NCBI GenBank assembly: GCA_002724975.1
Contig: PBQF01000010.1
Location: 2,798-12,407, forward strand
Length of the DNA: 9,610 nucleotides
Direction: 5' to 3'
Source: Parcubacteria group bacterium
GTDB taxonomy: Bacteria; Patescibacteriota; Minisyncoccia; Phycocordibacterales; GCA-002724975
Below the pieces are notes generated by a model. The model saw only the letters and a list, made by a program, of their open reading frames with translations. It was not told the origin of the DNA and did no database searches. A program made the translations under genes and the position numbers. This document shows, in pieces, positions 1-6,006 of this stretch (position 1 is the first letter of the stretch; every line of letters starts with the position of its first letter).

Positions 1-93
1 TAACGTTCAAGTATATGAGAAGTTTCGCACACCTCCTTGATTTTATCAATAAAAGTGTGCGAAATTTCTTGAACCTCATATACTTTGTTATCG
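1..93 (-). repeat. attC-like site of the Nudix cassette (cut by window edge)
   Basis: Read on the minus strand, the site begins with R''-type CCGATAAC (plus 87-94) just after the Nudix stop codon and ends with ...CGTTA at the window edge. The outer stem is GTATATGAG (11-19) with CTCATATAC (75-83). A second stem is TTTCGCACAC (23-32) with GTGTGCGAAA (54-63) around a T-rich loop. The first 32 bases and the last 20 are nearly identical to the site at 5146-5252, but this copy lacks the TTTGGG element and the second small hairpin. Seen directly: the inverted repeats. Inferred: recognition by an integron integrase. Confidence 0.75.
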
Positions 94-558
94 GATGTAG
101 ATTAAAAACCTTTCGCAAGGAGAATTTTTGATTTTTTCGCCGCAATTTTACTATTTTGATTGTGCCAAGGTATTTTTTCTATGTCGTTGAACTTAACCCA
201 TTTATATTCAGTGTGTTCGTGACTCAATATTACTTTCTGTTCACCAATAGATTTACATAGAAAAAATACCGCATACTTCGGTGGGTTCTCTGTACCCCAG
301 CGGGCAGTGTGAACAGGCGAAATAACTTTGATTTTTAGACCAGTCTCCTCAAGCACCTCACGTTGCAATCCACGTTCAGGCTGGTCATCTTCATCAAGTC
401 TACCGCCCGGCAACATCCATGCCTCTTTTGTAAACTCTTTGTTGAGCGGGAGACTTAAAATCAAAAATTCTCCTCGTGGATTTACGATTACGCCATATTC
501 ACCGACATTACATTTTAATCTCTCCATACTTGGTAGGTTTTTAATTTATTTCCGATAA
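4..558 (-). mobile_element. gene cassette 8: Nudix
   Basis: Cassette delimited by G|TTA recombination points at 4/3 and 559/558, about 555 bp, holding one gene and its attC. Its ends are inverted repeats: GTTATCGGA at 87-95 matches TCCGATAAC at 551-559, and ATTAAAAACCT at 101-111 matches AGGTTTTTAAT at 535-545 exactly. The left arm contains the TAA stop codon (102-104) and the right arm lies 7 to 32 bases upstream of the ATG. The end bases match this cassette's own opposite end over nine bases, whereas the adjoining ABC cassette end (GTTAGCTG) shares only GTTA with them. Confidence 0.75.
102..527 (-). CDS. Nudix hydrolase
   Basis: Predicted 141-residue Nudix-superfamily pyrophosphohydrolase, expected to cleave a nucleoside diphosphate linked to another moiety using a divalent metal; the substrate cannot be read from the sequence. 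The Nudix box spans about residues 42-64: G42, then D48 where glutamate is usual, then REVLEETGL at 56-64 with the metal-binding EExG intact. The preceding WMLPGGRLD is typical of the fold, and length is normal for a single-domain enzyme. The E-to-D change at position 48 is conservative, so activity is plausible. The ATG at 525-527 has no Shine-Dalgarno sequence upstream. It is the sole gene of its cassette. Family assignment is firm; MutT, Ap4A or NADH specificity is open. Confidence 0.93.
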   Translation of the reverse strand: MERLKCNVGEYGVIVNPRGEFLILSLPLNKEFTKEAWMLPGGRLDEDDQPERGLQREVLEETGLKIKVISPVHTARWGTENPPKYAVFFLCKSIGEQKVILSHEHTEYKWVKFNDIEKIPWHNQNSKIAAKKSKILLAKGF

Positions 559-650
559 CGTTTCAGTATATCTGATGTTGTGACCGCAGGGAGCAATATG
601 GGTGAGCATTTGCCGTTAGGCAAGCGCGAACCAGATATACGCTGTTAGCT
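553..650 (-). repeat. attC-like site of the ABC-transporter cassette
   Basis: The outer stem is GTATATCTG (566-574) with CAGATATAC (632-640), flanked by TAAC (556-559) and GTTAGCT (644-650). Inside are GATGT, a weak first hairpin (TTG...CAA), the shared block ATATGGGTGAG, then a clear second hairpin TTGCC/GGCAA at 610-614 and 619-623. On the minus strand R'' is AGCTAAC, contributed by the ABC cassette, while the R' tail TTATCGG is contributed by the Nudix cassette. The two boxes of this integrated site therefore pair over only the GTTA core. Confidence 0.8.
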
Positions 651-719
651 GATGTATTCCTTTTCTTTTTCCCGGCGATAGTCGGGATTGTTTTAAAAAA
701 TTTTCAAATTTCTTTTTCC

Positions 720-774
720 GTTTGAGGGAGGGGGAAGAGGGGAATTAAAGGGGTGAATTCCCCCTCCCTCAAAC
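720..774. terminator. 17-bp perfect inverted repeat, possible terminator
   Basis: Positions 720-736 (GTTTGAGGGAGGGGGAA) are an exact reverse complement of 758-774, with a 21-base loop. It begins 12 bases beyond the ATPase stop codon, where a terminator would be expected. In the direction of the ABC genes the stem is followed by CGGAAAAAG, not a T run, so it is not a classical intrinsic terminator on that strand. On the plus strand the downstream bases are T-rich. Roles in mRNA 3'-end protection or blocking read-through are possible. Confidence 0.4.
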
Positions 775-786
775 TCCTTATTTGTT

Positions 787-2427
787 TTACTTAATGATAA
801 GTTTTTCTGTAGAATAACTGTCTTTTATTAATTTATCTTTTACTAAAACTTTTTTTATTTCACTGATGATTAAGTCAAAATCTTTTGGAACTTTATCAAA
901 AAATTCTATTTTCTTTAATGATTCAGTTAGCTCGCGTTCAGGTATTCCAATATATGAAGATGCGACATTAATTATTTCTTTTTTTTGTTTTTTCCATGTT
1001 GACACTGATTGATTCCATACTTTCTTAATTTTTTCAATCTCTTTAGTTTTTTGTTTTAATAATTTATCACTTACAATTAATACATCATACAAGACAGGAT
1101 AATCTTTTGTTGTTTTTAAGATGTTCAAATTTGAAAGTTCTAGCGCTTTTTCAAGCCATGGCTCCCAAATAATTCCAGCGTCAATATTCCCTGCAATAAT
1201 TCCAGCTCCAATTTCGGAGCATTGCATATCTTTAATTTTTACATCTTTAGAAGTCATCTTTTCTTTTTGAAGAATGTACGACAGAAAAAATTCAGCTGCC
1301 GACCCTTTCTCAAGTCCTATGGTTTTACCTTTTAATTCAGTTACAGATTTTATCTTGGATTGTGAAACTAAGGCATCGCCACCGACTGAACGATTTAATA
1401 CACTTACTATTCTCAGATCTGATATTTTTGAGTGTAATTCGATAGCTTTATCTAGGGTAACATTTATTGCATCTAGCTTTCCTTGCTCCCATAATTCTAC
1501 TTTTTTCTTATTGTCTTCAAAATTAATTTGCTCCACATCAAGTGACTCATCGATAAACAGGCCGTTATCTTTTGCATAGTAAAGAAGAGTGTTCCCGGAC
1601 CAAATATATAATCCCATTTTGAAAACATCAGTGTCTGTAATTATTCCTTCTTCTAAACTTGCCTTGATTGATTCTGAACGAATGATGTAACTAATAAACT
1701 TTTTTAATTTTATAAAATCGTCATGAAACCTAATTTCAGATTTTCTGGGTCGTTTGATATTTACATTTACCACCTCTTTGACCATTCCTGGATTTAATCC
1801 TAAAACGATAATTCGATCAGCTAAATATATAGCTTCATCAATGTCATGAGTAACTAGAATCATTGTTTTTTGCTCTTCTTCCCACAATCTTGCTAAAAAT
1901 TCTTGCATTTGCGATCTTGTTTGTACATCAAGCGCTCCAAAAGGTTCGTCAAATGCGATTAGCCCAGTTTGTTGCGCTATGGCTCTAGCAATAGCGATTC
2001 TTTGTTGCATACCTCCTGAAAGCTTGTTGGGGAAATGCTCCTTGACTTTGTATAGTCCAACTCTTTTAAGTAATTTATTAGTTTCAGTATGTACTTCATC
2101 CTCAGACTTATTTTTATTGTAAAATCCAATAGCAATATTTTCAAAAACATTCAACCAAGGAAAATTAGAGTATTGTTGAGAAACCAATGCAATCCTATTG
2201 CTTTTTAAATATTTGGAGTTGTCTAATCCATTGATTTTTATGCTACCTTCGTATTTTGTGTCTAAACCTGTTAAGCATTTCAAAATTGTACTCTTGCCTG
2301 AACCACTTGGGCCAACTACACATACTATTTCACCTTTTTTCACATCAAAAGAAATATCCTTTATTGCGACAAAAGATTTATTTTCGCGATTATAATAATG
2401 TTTAGTTAGTTTCTGAACTTCAATCAT
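787..2427 (-). CDS. ABC transporter ATPase fused to a C-terminal binding-protein-like domain
   Basis: 546 residues from the ATG at 2425-2427. Residues 1-220 are a complete importer ATPase of the nitrate/sulfonate/taurine class: Walker A GPSGSGKST (39-47), Q-loop region LVSQQ (81-85), signature LSGGMQQR (136-143), Walker B LIAFDEP (156-162) and switch His194. From about residue 265 to 535 follows an NMT1/SsuA-like solute-binding domain; TELKGKTIGLEKGS and WEPWLEKA resemble TELKDLKGKTVAAEPG and YEPYLS in the separate binding protein of this operon. There is no signal peptide, so the domain should be cytosolic. ATPase plus binding-like domain is the architecture known for cyanobacterial NrtC, where the extra domain is regulatory; that role here is inference. 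A TTG at 2496 would overlap the permease, so the ATG four bases after the permease stop is preferred. Substrate unknown. Confidence 0.9.
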   Translation of the reverse strand: MIEVQKLTKHYYNRENKSFVAIKDISFDVKKGEIVCVVGPSGSGKSTILKCLTGLDTKYEGSIKINGLDNSKYLKSNRIALVSQQYSNFPWLNVFENIAIGFYNKNKSEDEVHTETNKLLKRVGLYKVKEHFPNKLSGGMQQRIAIARAIAQQTGLIAFDEPFGALDVQTRSQMQEFLARLWEEEQKTMILVTHDIDEAIYLADRIIVLGLNPGMVKEVVNVNIKRPRKSEIRFHDDFIKLKKFISYIIRSESIKASLEEGIITDTDVFKMGLYIWSGNTLLYYAKDNGLFIDESLDVEQINFEDNKKKVELWEQGKLDAINVTLDKAIELHSKISDLRIVSVLNRSVGGDALVSQSKIKSVTELKGKTIGLEKGSAAEFFLSYILQKEKMTSKDVKIKDMQCSEIGAGIIAGNIDAGIIWEPWLEKALELSNLNILKTTKDYPVLYDVLIVSDKLLKQKTKEIEKIKKVWNQSVSTWKKQKKEIINVASSYIGIPERELTESLKKIEFFDKVPKDFDLIISEIKKVLVKDKLIKDSYSTEKLIIK

Positions 2428-2431
2428 AATT

Positions 2432-3181
2432 TTATGTTTTATATTTGAAGATGTGCGGATATAGTTTTTTGAAGAGGTAATCTGAGAAAAAACCAATTAT
2501 ACCAATTACAACGATCCCGACATATAAATCCGGTATGTTAGAAAACCTTTGTGCCTCTTTGATCATGTGCCCAATACCAGAATTTGCGGCAACCAATTCC
2601 GCAATTACAAGATAAGTCCAACACCACCCTAAAGTTATTCGAGAATTATTAAATAATTGTGGAGCAATGCTCGATAATTTTGTTTTTAGTACTTTATATT
2701 TACTGAAATTTAAAGTATGAGATAAGTCTAAATACTCTTTAGGCACGTTATTTAAATTATCAATTATCAATAAAATAAGTTGGAAAAAAGTACCAATAAA
2801 TAAAAGGGATATTTTTGCACCCTCTCCTATCCCAAAAAATAAAATTGTTAATGGAATAAGAGCCGGAACAGGTAAATATCTAATGAAGTCGATATATGGT
2901 GAGAATAAGTTATGTAATTTTTTCCATGAACCCATCAACAGAGCGAGCGGGACAGCAATAATAAAGGCTAACAGGAAAGCAGTTAAAACTCTAAAAACTG
3001 AAATGCCGATATCGGACATAAAGGATTTGTGCAGAAACAGTTTTTGTGTTGCTAATAAAAATTCCTGTATTGACGGGAAGAATATCGGGTTTATAAGTTT
3101 CATCCATGAACCCAAAATCCATAGTGATAGCAAAACCACTATGGAAATTGAGAAGATATAATTTCCTCTAAATAATTTCAT
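2432..3181 (-). CDS. ABC transporter permease (SsuC/TauC/NrtB-like)
   Basis: 249-residue integral membrane subunit of the binding-protein-dependent importer family. Hydrophobic segments lie at about residues 9-28, 60-84, 104-117, 122-142, 184-200 and 220-237, giving the usual six-helix layout. The cytoplasmic loop that docks on the ATPase is near 148-175 (DLSHTLNFSKYKVLKTKLSS). It corresponds to the EAA loop but is degenerate, lacking the usual EAA and central glycine. The loop RYLPVPALIPL (101-111) is typical of the nitrate/sulfonate/taurine permeases. It starts 12 bases after the binding-protein stop and ends 4 bases before the ATPase ATG, so the three genes are probably co-transcribed. No Shine-Dalgarno sequence is visible. 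Family is clear; substrate is not. Confidence 0.9.
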   Translation of the reverse strand: MKLFRGNYIFSISIVVLLSLWILGSWMKLINPIFFPSIQEFLLATQKLFLHKSFMSDIGISVFRVLTAFLLAFIIAVPLALLMGSWKKLHNLFSPYIDFIRYLPVPALIPLTILFFGIGEGAKISLLFIGTFFQLILLIIDNLNNVPKEYLDLSHTLNFSKYKVLKTKLSSIAPQLFNNSRITLGWCWTYLVIAELVAANSGIGHMIKEAQRFSNIPDLYVGIVVIGIIGFFSDYLFKKLYPHIFKYKT

Positions 3182-3193
3182 GGAAATATAAAT

Positions 3194-4195
3194 TTATTTA
3201 TAACTTTTAATTGTCTTGTTAGACAATTTATCGCTTGATTTTACTCTAACTCCTGCTGAGTTGTTGCTTTCTAAGATATCACCCACAAGATCAAAAGTTG
3301 CATAAGCGTTGTTGGATTGTTTCTTGTCAAATAATTTTTGATTATCTTCTAAGGTCAACCAACTAATTCCCGATTTGATATCTTCCATTTCAGCCTTATC
3401 TACACCAAAGGCATCAGCCATAATTTGCATTGATTCATCTGGATTATTTTGCCAATAATCGACAGCAGAAAACCAACCGTCAGAAATCTTTTTAAGAACT
3501 TCTTGGTCGTTTTTAACTAAATTTTCTGAAGCAAACAATAAATCAACAATTAAACCCGGGGTATCTGCACTTGAAACTAATATCTTTGCTCCAGCTCTTT
3601 TATCTGCACTGATAGATAAGTAAGGTTCATAAGTAGCAGCAACATCTACTTGATTCGCAACAAATGCATTTCCAGCATCTGCTGAAGGAAGATCTTTGAA
3701 GTTTACATCTGCCAAACTCATCCCTTCTTTATTTAATAAGTATTGCAAGATGAAAAAAGGAGGAAAGCCAGGTTCTGCGGCGACTGTTTTACCTTTTAGG
3801 TCTTTCAATTCTGTAATATCATTAGAAACAACCACACCATCACCACCATGTGATTCGTCTATTGCAAGAAATCCAATCCCTGGAGGTTCGTTGCCTTCAA
3901 CTGCTTCAAAAATATCATAAGTTGCAGCATACATATCAATTTGCCCGCTGTTCATTGCTGCTCTAAGATCACCTATTGCTTCAATTCGTACTAAGTTAAC
4001 ATCTACATCATTAAAAAGATCTTTTTCTTTTGCCAAATACAAAGGTGCATATCCAGGAAACGTAACCATGCCAATAGTGACTGATTTTTTTGTTTGCTGG
4101 TTGTCGGAATTATTCTTGTTGCTCTGAGTAAAAACAACAACTAAGAGTACTACCACGACTAGAGCAATAATTGCTCCGATTGTTTTTTTGTTCAT
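3194..4195 (-). CDS. membrane-anchored ABC substrate-binding protein (NMT1/SsuA-like)
   Basis: 333 residues, first gene of the importer operon. Residues 5-22 are a single hydrophobic segment after MNKK. No lipobox cysteine and no obvious cleavage site is visible, so it is probably held by an uncleaved N-terminal anchor. A polar linker rich in N, Q and S follows to about residue 38, then the binding domain opens with VTIGMVTFPGYAPLYLAKEK, typical of the NMT1/SsuA/TauA family. Other family landmarks are the GQIDMYAATYD segment, ELKDLKGKTVAAEPG, NQVDVAATYEPYL and the C-terminal helical NPDESMQIMADAFG region. The family binds nitrate, alkanesulfonates, taurine, thiamine precursors and similar small molecules; nothing here decides between them. 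The AT-rich 120 bp upstream may carry a promoter but none is convincing. Confidence 0.9.
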   Translation of the reverse strand: MNKKTIGAIIALVVVVLLVVVFTQSNKNNSDNQQTKKSVTIGMVTFPGYAPLYLAKEKDLFNDVDVNLVRIEAIGDLRAAMNSGQIDMYAATYDIFEAVEGNEPPGIGFLAIDESHGGDGVVVSNDITELKDLKGKTVAAEPGFPPFFILQYLLNKEGMSLADVNFKDLPSADAGNAFVANQVDVAATYEPYLSISADKRAGAKILVSSADTPGLIVDLLFASENLVKNDQEVLKKISDGWFSAVDYWQNNPDESMQIMADAFGVDKAEMEDIKSGISWLTLEDNQKLFDKKQSNNAYATFDLVGDILESNNSAGVRVKSSDKLSNKTIKSYK

Positions 4196-4385
4196 AGTTT
4201 TTGAGTTAATTAGTAAATTATTTAATAATGTCTTTATTTAAGCATATTTTTGACTACTAGTTAATAAATCGTTTTCGTAGCGGAGCGGATAAAACACCTT
4301 ATTCCCCTTTATAAATAAAAGAAAAAGAAATTTGAAAATTTTTAAAACAAACGGGCGACAGCCCGTAAAAGAAAAGGAATATTTC
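4196..4385 (-). other. ABC cassette leader with right inverted-repeat arm
   Basis: Non-coding stretch between the binding-protein ATG and the attC-like site. Positions 4316-4392 are the right arm of the cassette's terminal inverted repeat. Inside it, ACGGGC-GACA-GCCCGT (4351-4366) is a perfect six-pair tetraloop hairpin. Positions 4196-4315 are AT-rich apart from a short GC-rich patch, GTAGCGGAGCGGAT (4277-4290). I see no ORF and no strong promoter here. Confidence 0.6.
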
Positions 4386-4567
4386 AGCTAACGTATCTGC
4401 ATAAGAGAAGTTGCGCCGTGTTAATCAGAATGAGTGTGGCTATCAGGTGTACAGAATAGATATCATCTATCGTTGATACCCGAAGCGCAATTTGGGTAAA
4501 AGGAAAAGCGACACATTATCAAATCTAAATTCTCGCTTTTACTTTTACCTCTTATGCAGTGTTATAT
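4386..4567 (-). repeat. attC-like site of the ITPase cassette (long form, 182 bp)
   Basis: The outer stem is CTGCATAAG (4397-4405) with CTTATGCAG (4551-4559), flanked by TAAC (4389-4392) and GTTATAT (4561-4567). The shared GAAGT is followed by a first stem TTGCGC (4411-4416) with GCGCAA (4485-4490) around a 68-base loop, then ATTTGGGT. The second stem is GGTAAAAGGAAAAGCG (4495-4510) with CGCTTTTACTTTTACC (4534-4549), 15 of 16 paired. Two side hairpins inside one outer stem predict a three-way junction. Confidence 0.75.
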
Positions 4568-5151
4568 GATGTAAATTTTTATCCCATAAATTCTTTCAGC
4601 TTGTTTAACGCGATCCGTCTCATACTGATGGCGTTTTTTTCTGCAATGTCCATTTCAGCAAAACTTTTAGAAGCTCGGTTTGGTTTGAAAATCGGGTCCC
4701 AGCCAAATCCTGATTTACCTTTAGGCGAGACAATTGTGCCTTTGACTACACCTTCAAAAAAATGTATGTCTTTGCGACTTTTAGCGTAACCAACAATGGT
4801 TTTCGCTTCTGCTTTGTAGTTGCCTAATTTCTTGGCCAGATTATAAAGTCCTTGATTTCCAATTGTTTTTAGAAACCACTTAATCAAAGGGCCTGGCAGT
4901 CCGTTTAAACAATCTAGATACAAAGATGTATCTTCAATAATAAAGCTGCCTTTTCTATGATTAAGAGCTTCTAAAAGTTTTGCTTCCACGACATCTCGGG
5001 CGTCAATTTCTTGGATTTCTGGTAAATCAATATCAAGCTGTTTGACGTTTAGTAATATAGATTTTACTTCGTCAAATTTATTTTTGTTGCCTGTTATAAA
5101 GTAATGTGTCATATGTATAGAATTTATGGGATAAAAATTTATTTTGTATAA
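4392..5151 (-). mobile_element. gene cassette 6: ITPase
   Basis: About 760 bp between recombination points 4392/4391 and 5152/5151. Positions 4572-4594 and 5119-5141 are an exact 23-bp inverted repeat. The left arm covers the last codons and the stop codon of the gene; the right arm ends 7 bases upstream of the ATG. The outermost boxes (GTTATATGATG at 4561 and TTTTGTATAAC at 5142-5152) match over GTTATA only, the weakest match among the eight cassettes but still better than with the adjoining ABC end (GTTAGC). Confidence 0.74.
4579..5112 (-). CDS. XTP/dITP diphosphatase, Ham1/RdgB family
   Basis: 177 residues. Expected to hydrolyse non-canonical purine triphosphates (ITP, dITP, XTP) to monophosphates, keeping them out of DNA and RNA in the cytosol. 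Family motifs in order: TGNKNKFDEV (7-16, triphosphate grip), IIEDTSLYLDCLNGLPGP (58-75, with E60-D61 at the metal/catalytic site), SGFGWDPIF (134-142) and SFAEMDIAEKNAISMRR (150-166). In the last motif the usual SHR is SMR here, so the conserved base-recognition histidine is replaced by Met164; specificity may be altered. Length fits the short, archaeal/eukaryotic-like branch of the family. The final codons and stop lie inside the cassette's inverted repeat, so part of the C-terminus is constrained by, or derived from, that repeat. No Shine-Dalgarno sequence. Confidence 0.92.
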   Translation of the reverse strand: MTHYFITGNKNKFDEVKSILLNVKQLDIDLPEIQEIDARDVVEAKLLEALNHRKGSFIIEDTSLYLDCLNGLPGPLIKWFLKTIGNQGLYNLAKKLGNYKAEAKTIVGYAKSRKDIHFFEGVVKGTIVSPKGKSGFGWDPIFKPNRASKSFAEMDIAEKNAISMRRIALNKLKEFMG

Positions 5152-5252
5152 CGTTCAAGTATATGAGAAGTTTCGCACACTCCTTATTATTCAATAATGT
5201 GTGCGAAATTTGGGTGAGTGCGTAGCAACGAACCTCATATACTTTGTTATAT
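5146..5252 (-). repeat. attC-like site of the GrpB cassette
   Basis: The outer stem is GTATATGAG (5159-5167) with CTCATATAC (5234-5242), flanked by TAAC and GTTATAT. After GAAGT comes a 10-bp stem TTTCGCACAC/GTGTGCGAAA around an A/T-rich loop, then ATTTGGGTGAG and a very small second hairpin (CGT-AGCA-ACG, 5221-5230). The first stem and flanks are almost identical to the Nudix cassette's site at 1-93. Confidence 0.8.
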
Positions 5253-5866
5253 GCTGTTGGCTTTTCATTTCTTATCAATTAACTCGGACGATTTTCAGTC
5301 TTAGCAAGCTGAAAAATCTTTTGAATAAAATCTTCCTTTTCTTTGGTGTATGATGCTCGGTCTTCGGCGTATTTACCGGCCAGCTTTTCTTTAAGCTCGG
5401 CGTATTCTTCACGAGCATTTTTGTTGCGCCGCATATAATCACGAAACACCATTGAGTTGCGCCATTGATTGCTGCCAAGCTCAACGAGATTAAGATGATG
5501 TGTGCGTTTTTCTTCTGGGCCTTTCGCAAAAAAATGACGTTCTGGAAATTTATGCATGTAGTGATAACCAAGTTTTTCAAGTGGCGCAACAAACTCCTCA
5601 ATATATTTATCCTCGAGTGAGGAGATTGCAACATTCATATCTATTAAAGGTTTTGCCGGCACTCCAGGTATTGCAGTACTGCCTACATGTTCAATAGTTA
5701 TAATGCGATCTCCGAACGTATCAAGTAGCAACTGTTTTTCTTTGTCAAAAAGCCGCGCCCATTCATCGTGAGCACTTGCTAACTTTACTGTATCGCGTTT
5801 AAGACCGAGCATAAATCGTCCCTGTTAATTGATTATTAAAAGAAATGAAAAGCCAATGGCATATAA
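5152..5866 (-). mobile_element. gene cassette 5: GrpB/UPF0157
   Basis: About 715 bp between recombination points 5152/5151 and 5867/5866. The inverted-repeat arms are 5246-5282 and 5825-5867. From the outside they match as GTTATATGC (9 exact), two mismatches, TTGGCTTTTCATTTCTT (17 exact, 5257-5273 with 5840-5856), then ATCAATTAA (9 exact, 5274-5282 with 5825-5833), with a single six-base insertion (5834-5839) in the right arm. The left arm ends on the gene's stop codon. Confidence 0.76.
5279..5812 (-). CDS. GrpB/UPF0157 family protein
   Basis: 177 residues, full length for the family. The hallmark block HVGSTAIPGVPAKPLIDM is at 42-59; GSTAIPG...DM is the nucleotidyltransferase-fold G-S/D-x-D-like core. 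RTHHLNLVELGS follows at 103-114 and FRDYMRRNKNAREEYAELK at 123-141. The family belongs to the polymerase-beta-like nucleotidyltransferase superfamily and no reaction is firmly established, so I assign none here. GrpB proteins often turn up on mobile cassettes. Upstream bases CAGGGACGATTT before the ATG at 5810-5812 give at best a very weak ribosome-binding site. It is the only gene of its cassette. Family certain, function unknown. Confidence 0.93.
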   Translation of the reverse strand: MLGLKRDTVKLASAHDEWARLFDKEKQLLLDTFGDRIITIEHVGSTAIPGVPAKPLIDMNVAISSLEDKYIEEFVAPLEKLGYHYMHKFPERHFFAKGPEEKRTHHLNLVELGSNQWRNSMVFRDYMRRNKNAREEYAELKEKLAGKYAEDRASYTKEKEDFIQKIFQLAKTENRPS

Positions 5867-6006
5867 CGTTTGCGCGTGATGCGCGATTACGAAGTGAGTT
5901 TATGGTAACATTTTTGGACCATAAACGAAACGGAGTAATTGAACTTGGCGATGGGGGATGGTTTTACCAGCCACCGAAGCCAAGTGGCGCATACGCGCTG
6001 TTAGGT
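5861..6006 (-). repeat. attC-like site of the methyltransferase cassette
   Basis: The outer stem is GCGCGTGATGCGC (5872-5884) with GCGCATACGCGC (5987-5998): twelve pairs interrupted by one unpaired G, resembling the extrahelical base that sets strand choice in known attC sites. Inside are GAAGT, a first hairpin GTTTATGGT/ACCATAAAC (5898-5906, 5918-5926), then AACTTGGCG and a second hairpin CTTGGC/GCCAAG (5944-5949, 5979-5984) with an inner GGATGG...CCAGCC stem. The flanking boxes are ATATAAC and GTTAGGT. Confidence 0.78.

Larger units (their letters stand above)
559..4391 (-). mobile_element. gene cassette 7: three-gene ABC importer (3.8 kb)
   Basis: Lies between recombination points at 559/558 and 4392/4391 and carries three genes, whereas most integron cassettes carry one. 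Terminal inverted repeats of about 75 bp run at 644-719 and 4316-4392. They share GTTAGCTGA/TCAGCTAAC at the ends, TTCCTTTTCTTTT with its complement, and AAATTTCTTTTTC with its complement. In the middle of each arm sits a short GC-rich self-complementary hairpin (about 671-686 and 4351-4366) whose sequence differs between the arms. Unlike the other cassettes, the arms do not abut the coding region: 67 bp lie beyond the stop codon and about 120 bp lie before the first ATG. Confidence 0.72.

Noticed and set aside
2425..2496. Upstream TTG start that would extend the ATPase by 23 residues
   Set aside because: The extension overlaps the permease gene and is not part of the ATPase domain; the ATG at 2427, four bases after the permease stop, begins MIEVQKLTKHY, a normal domain start.
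4196..4315. Possible sigma-70 promoter before the ABC operon (TTAACT ... TAAATA, or TTTATT ... TATGCT)
   Set aside because: Matches to consensus are poor and expected by chance in such AT-rich DNA; no Bacteroidota-type TAnnTTTG motif at a useful place either.
644..4392. Insertion sequence or MITE with terminal inverted repeats around the ABC genes
   Set aside because: No transposase and no target-site duplication is visible; the same arm arrangement with attC-type end boxes is present in all other cassettes.
1..5252. CRISPR or simple direct-repeat family suggested by the two near-identical sites
   Set aside because: The copies are 5 kb apart, flanked by different genes, and fold as attC-like hairpins; there is no regular repeat-spacer pattern.
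5078..5278. 66-residue minus-strand ORF across the GrpB-cassette attC
   Set aside because: It runs through the attC hairpins and both flanking inverted-repeat arms, with no recognisable protein features.
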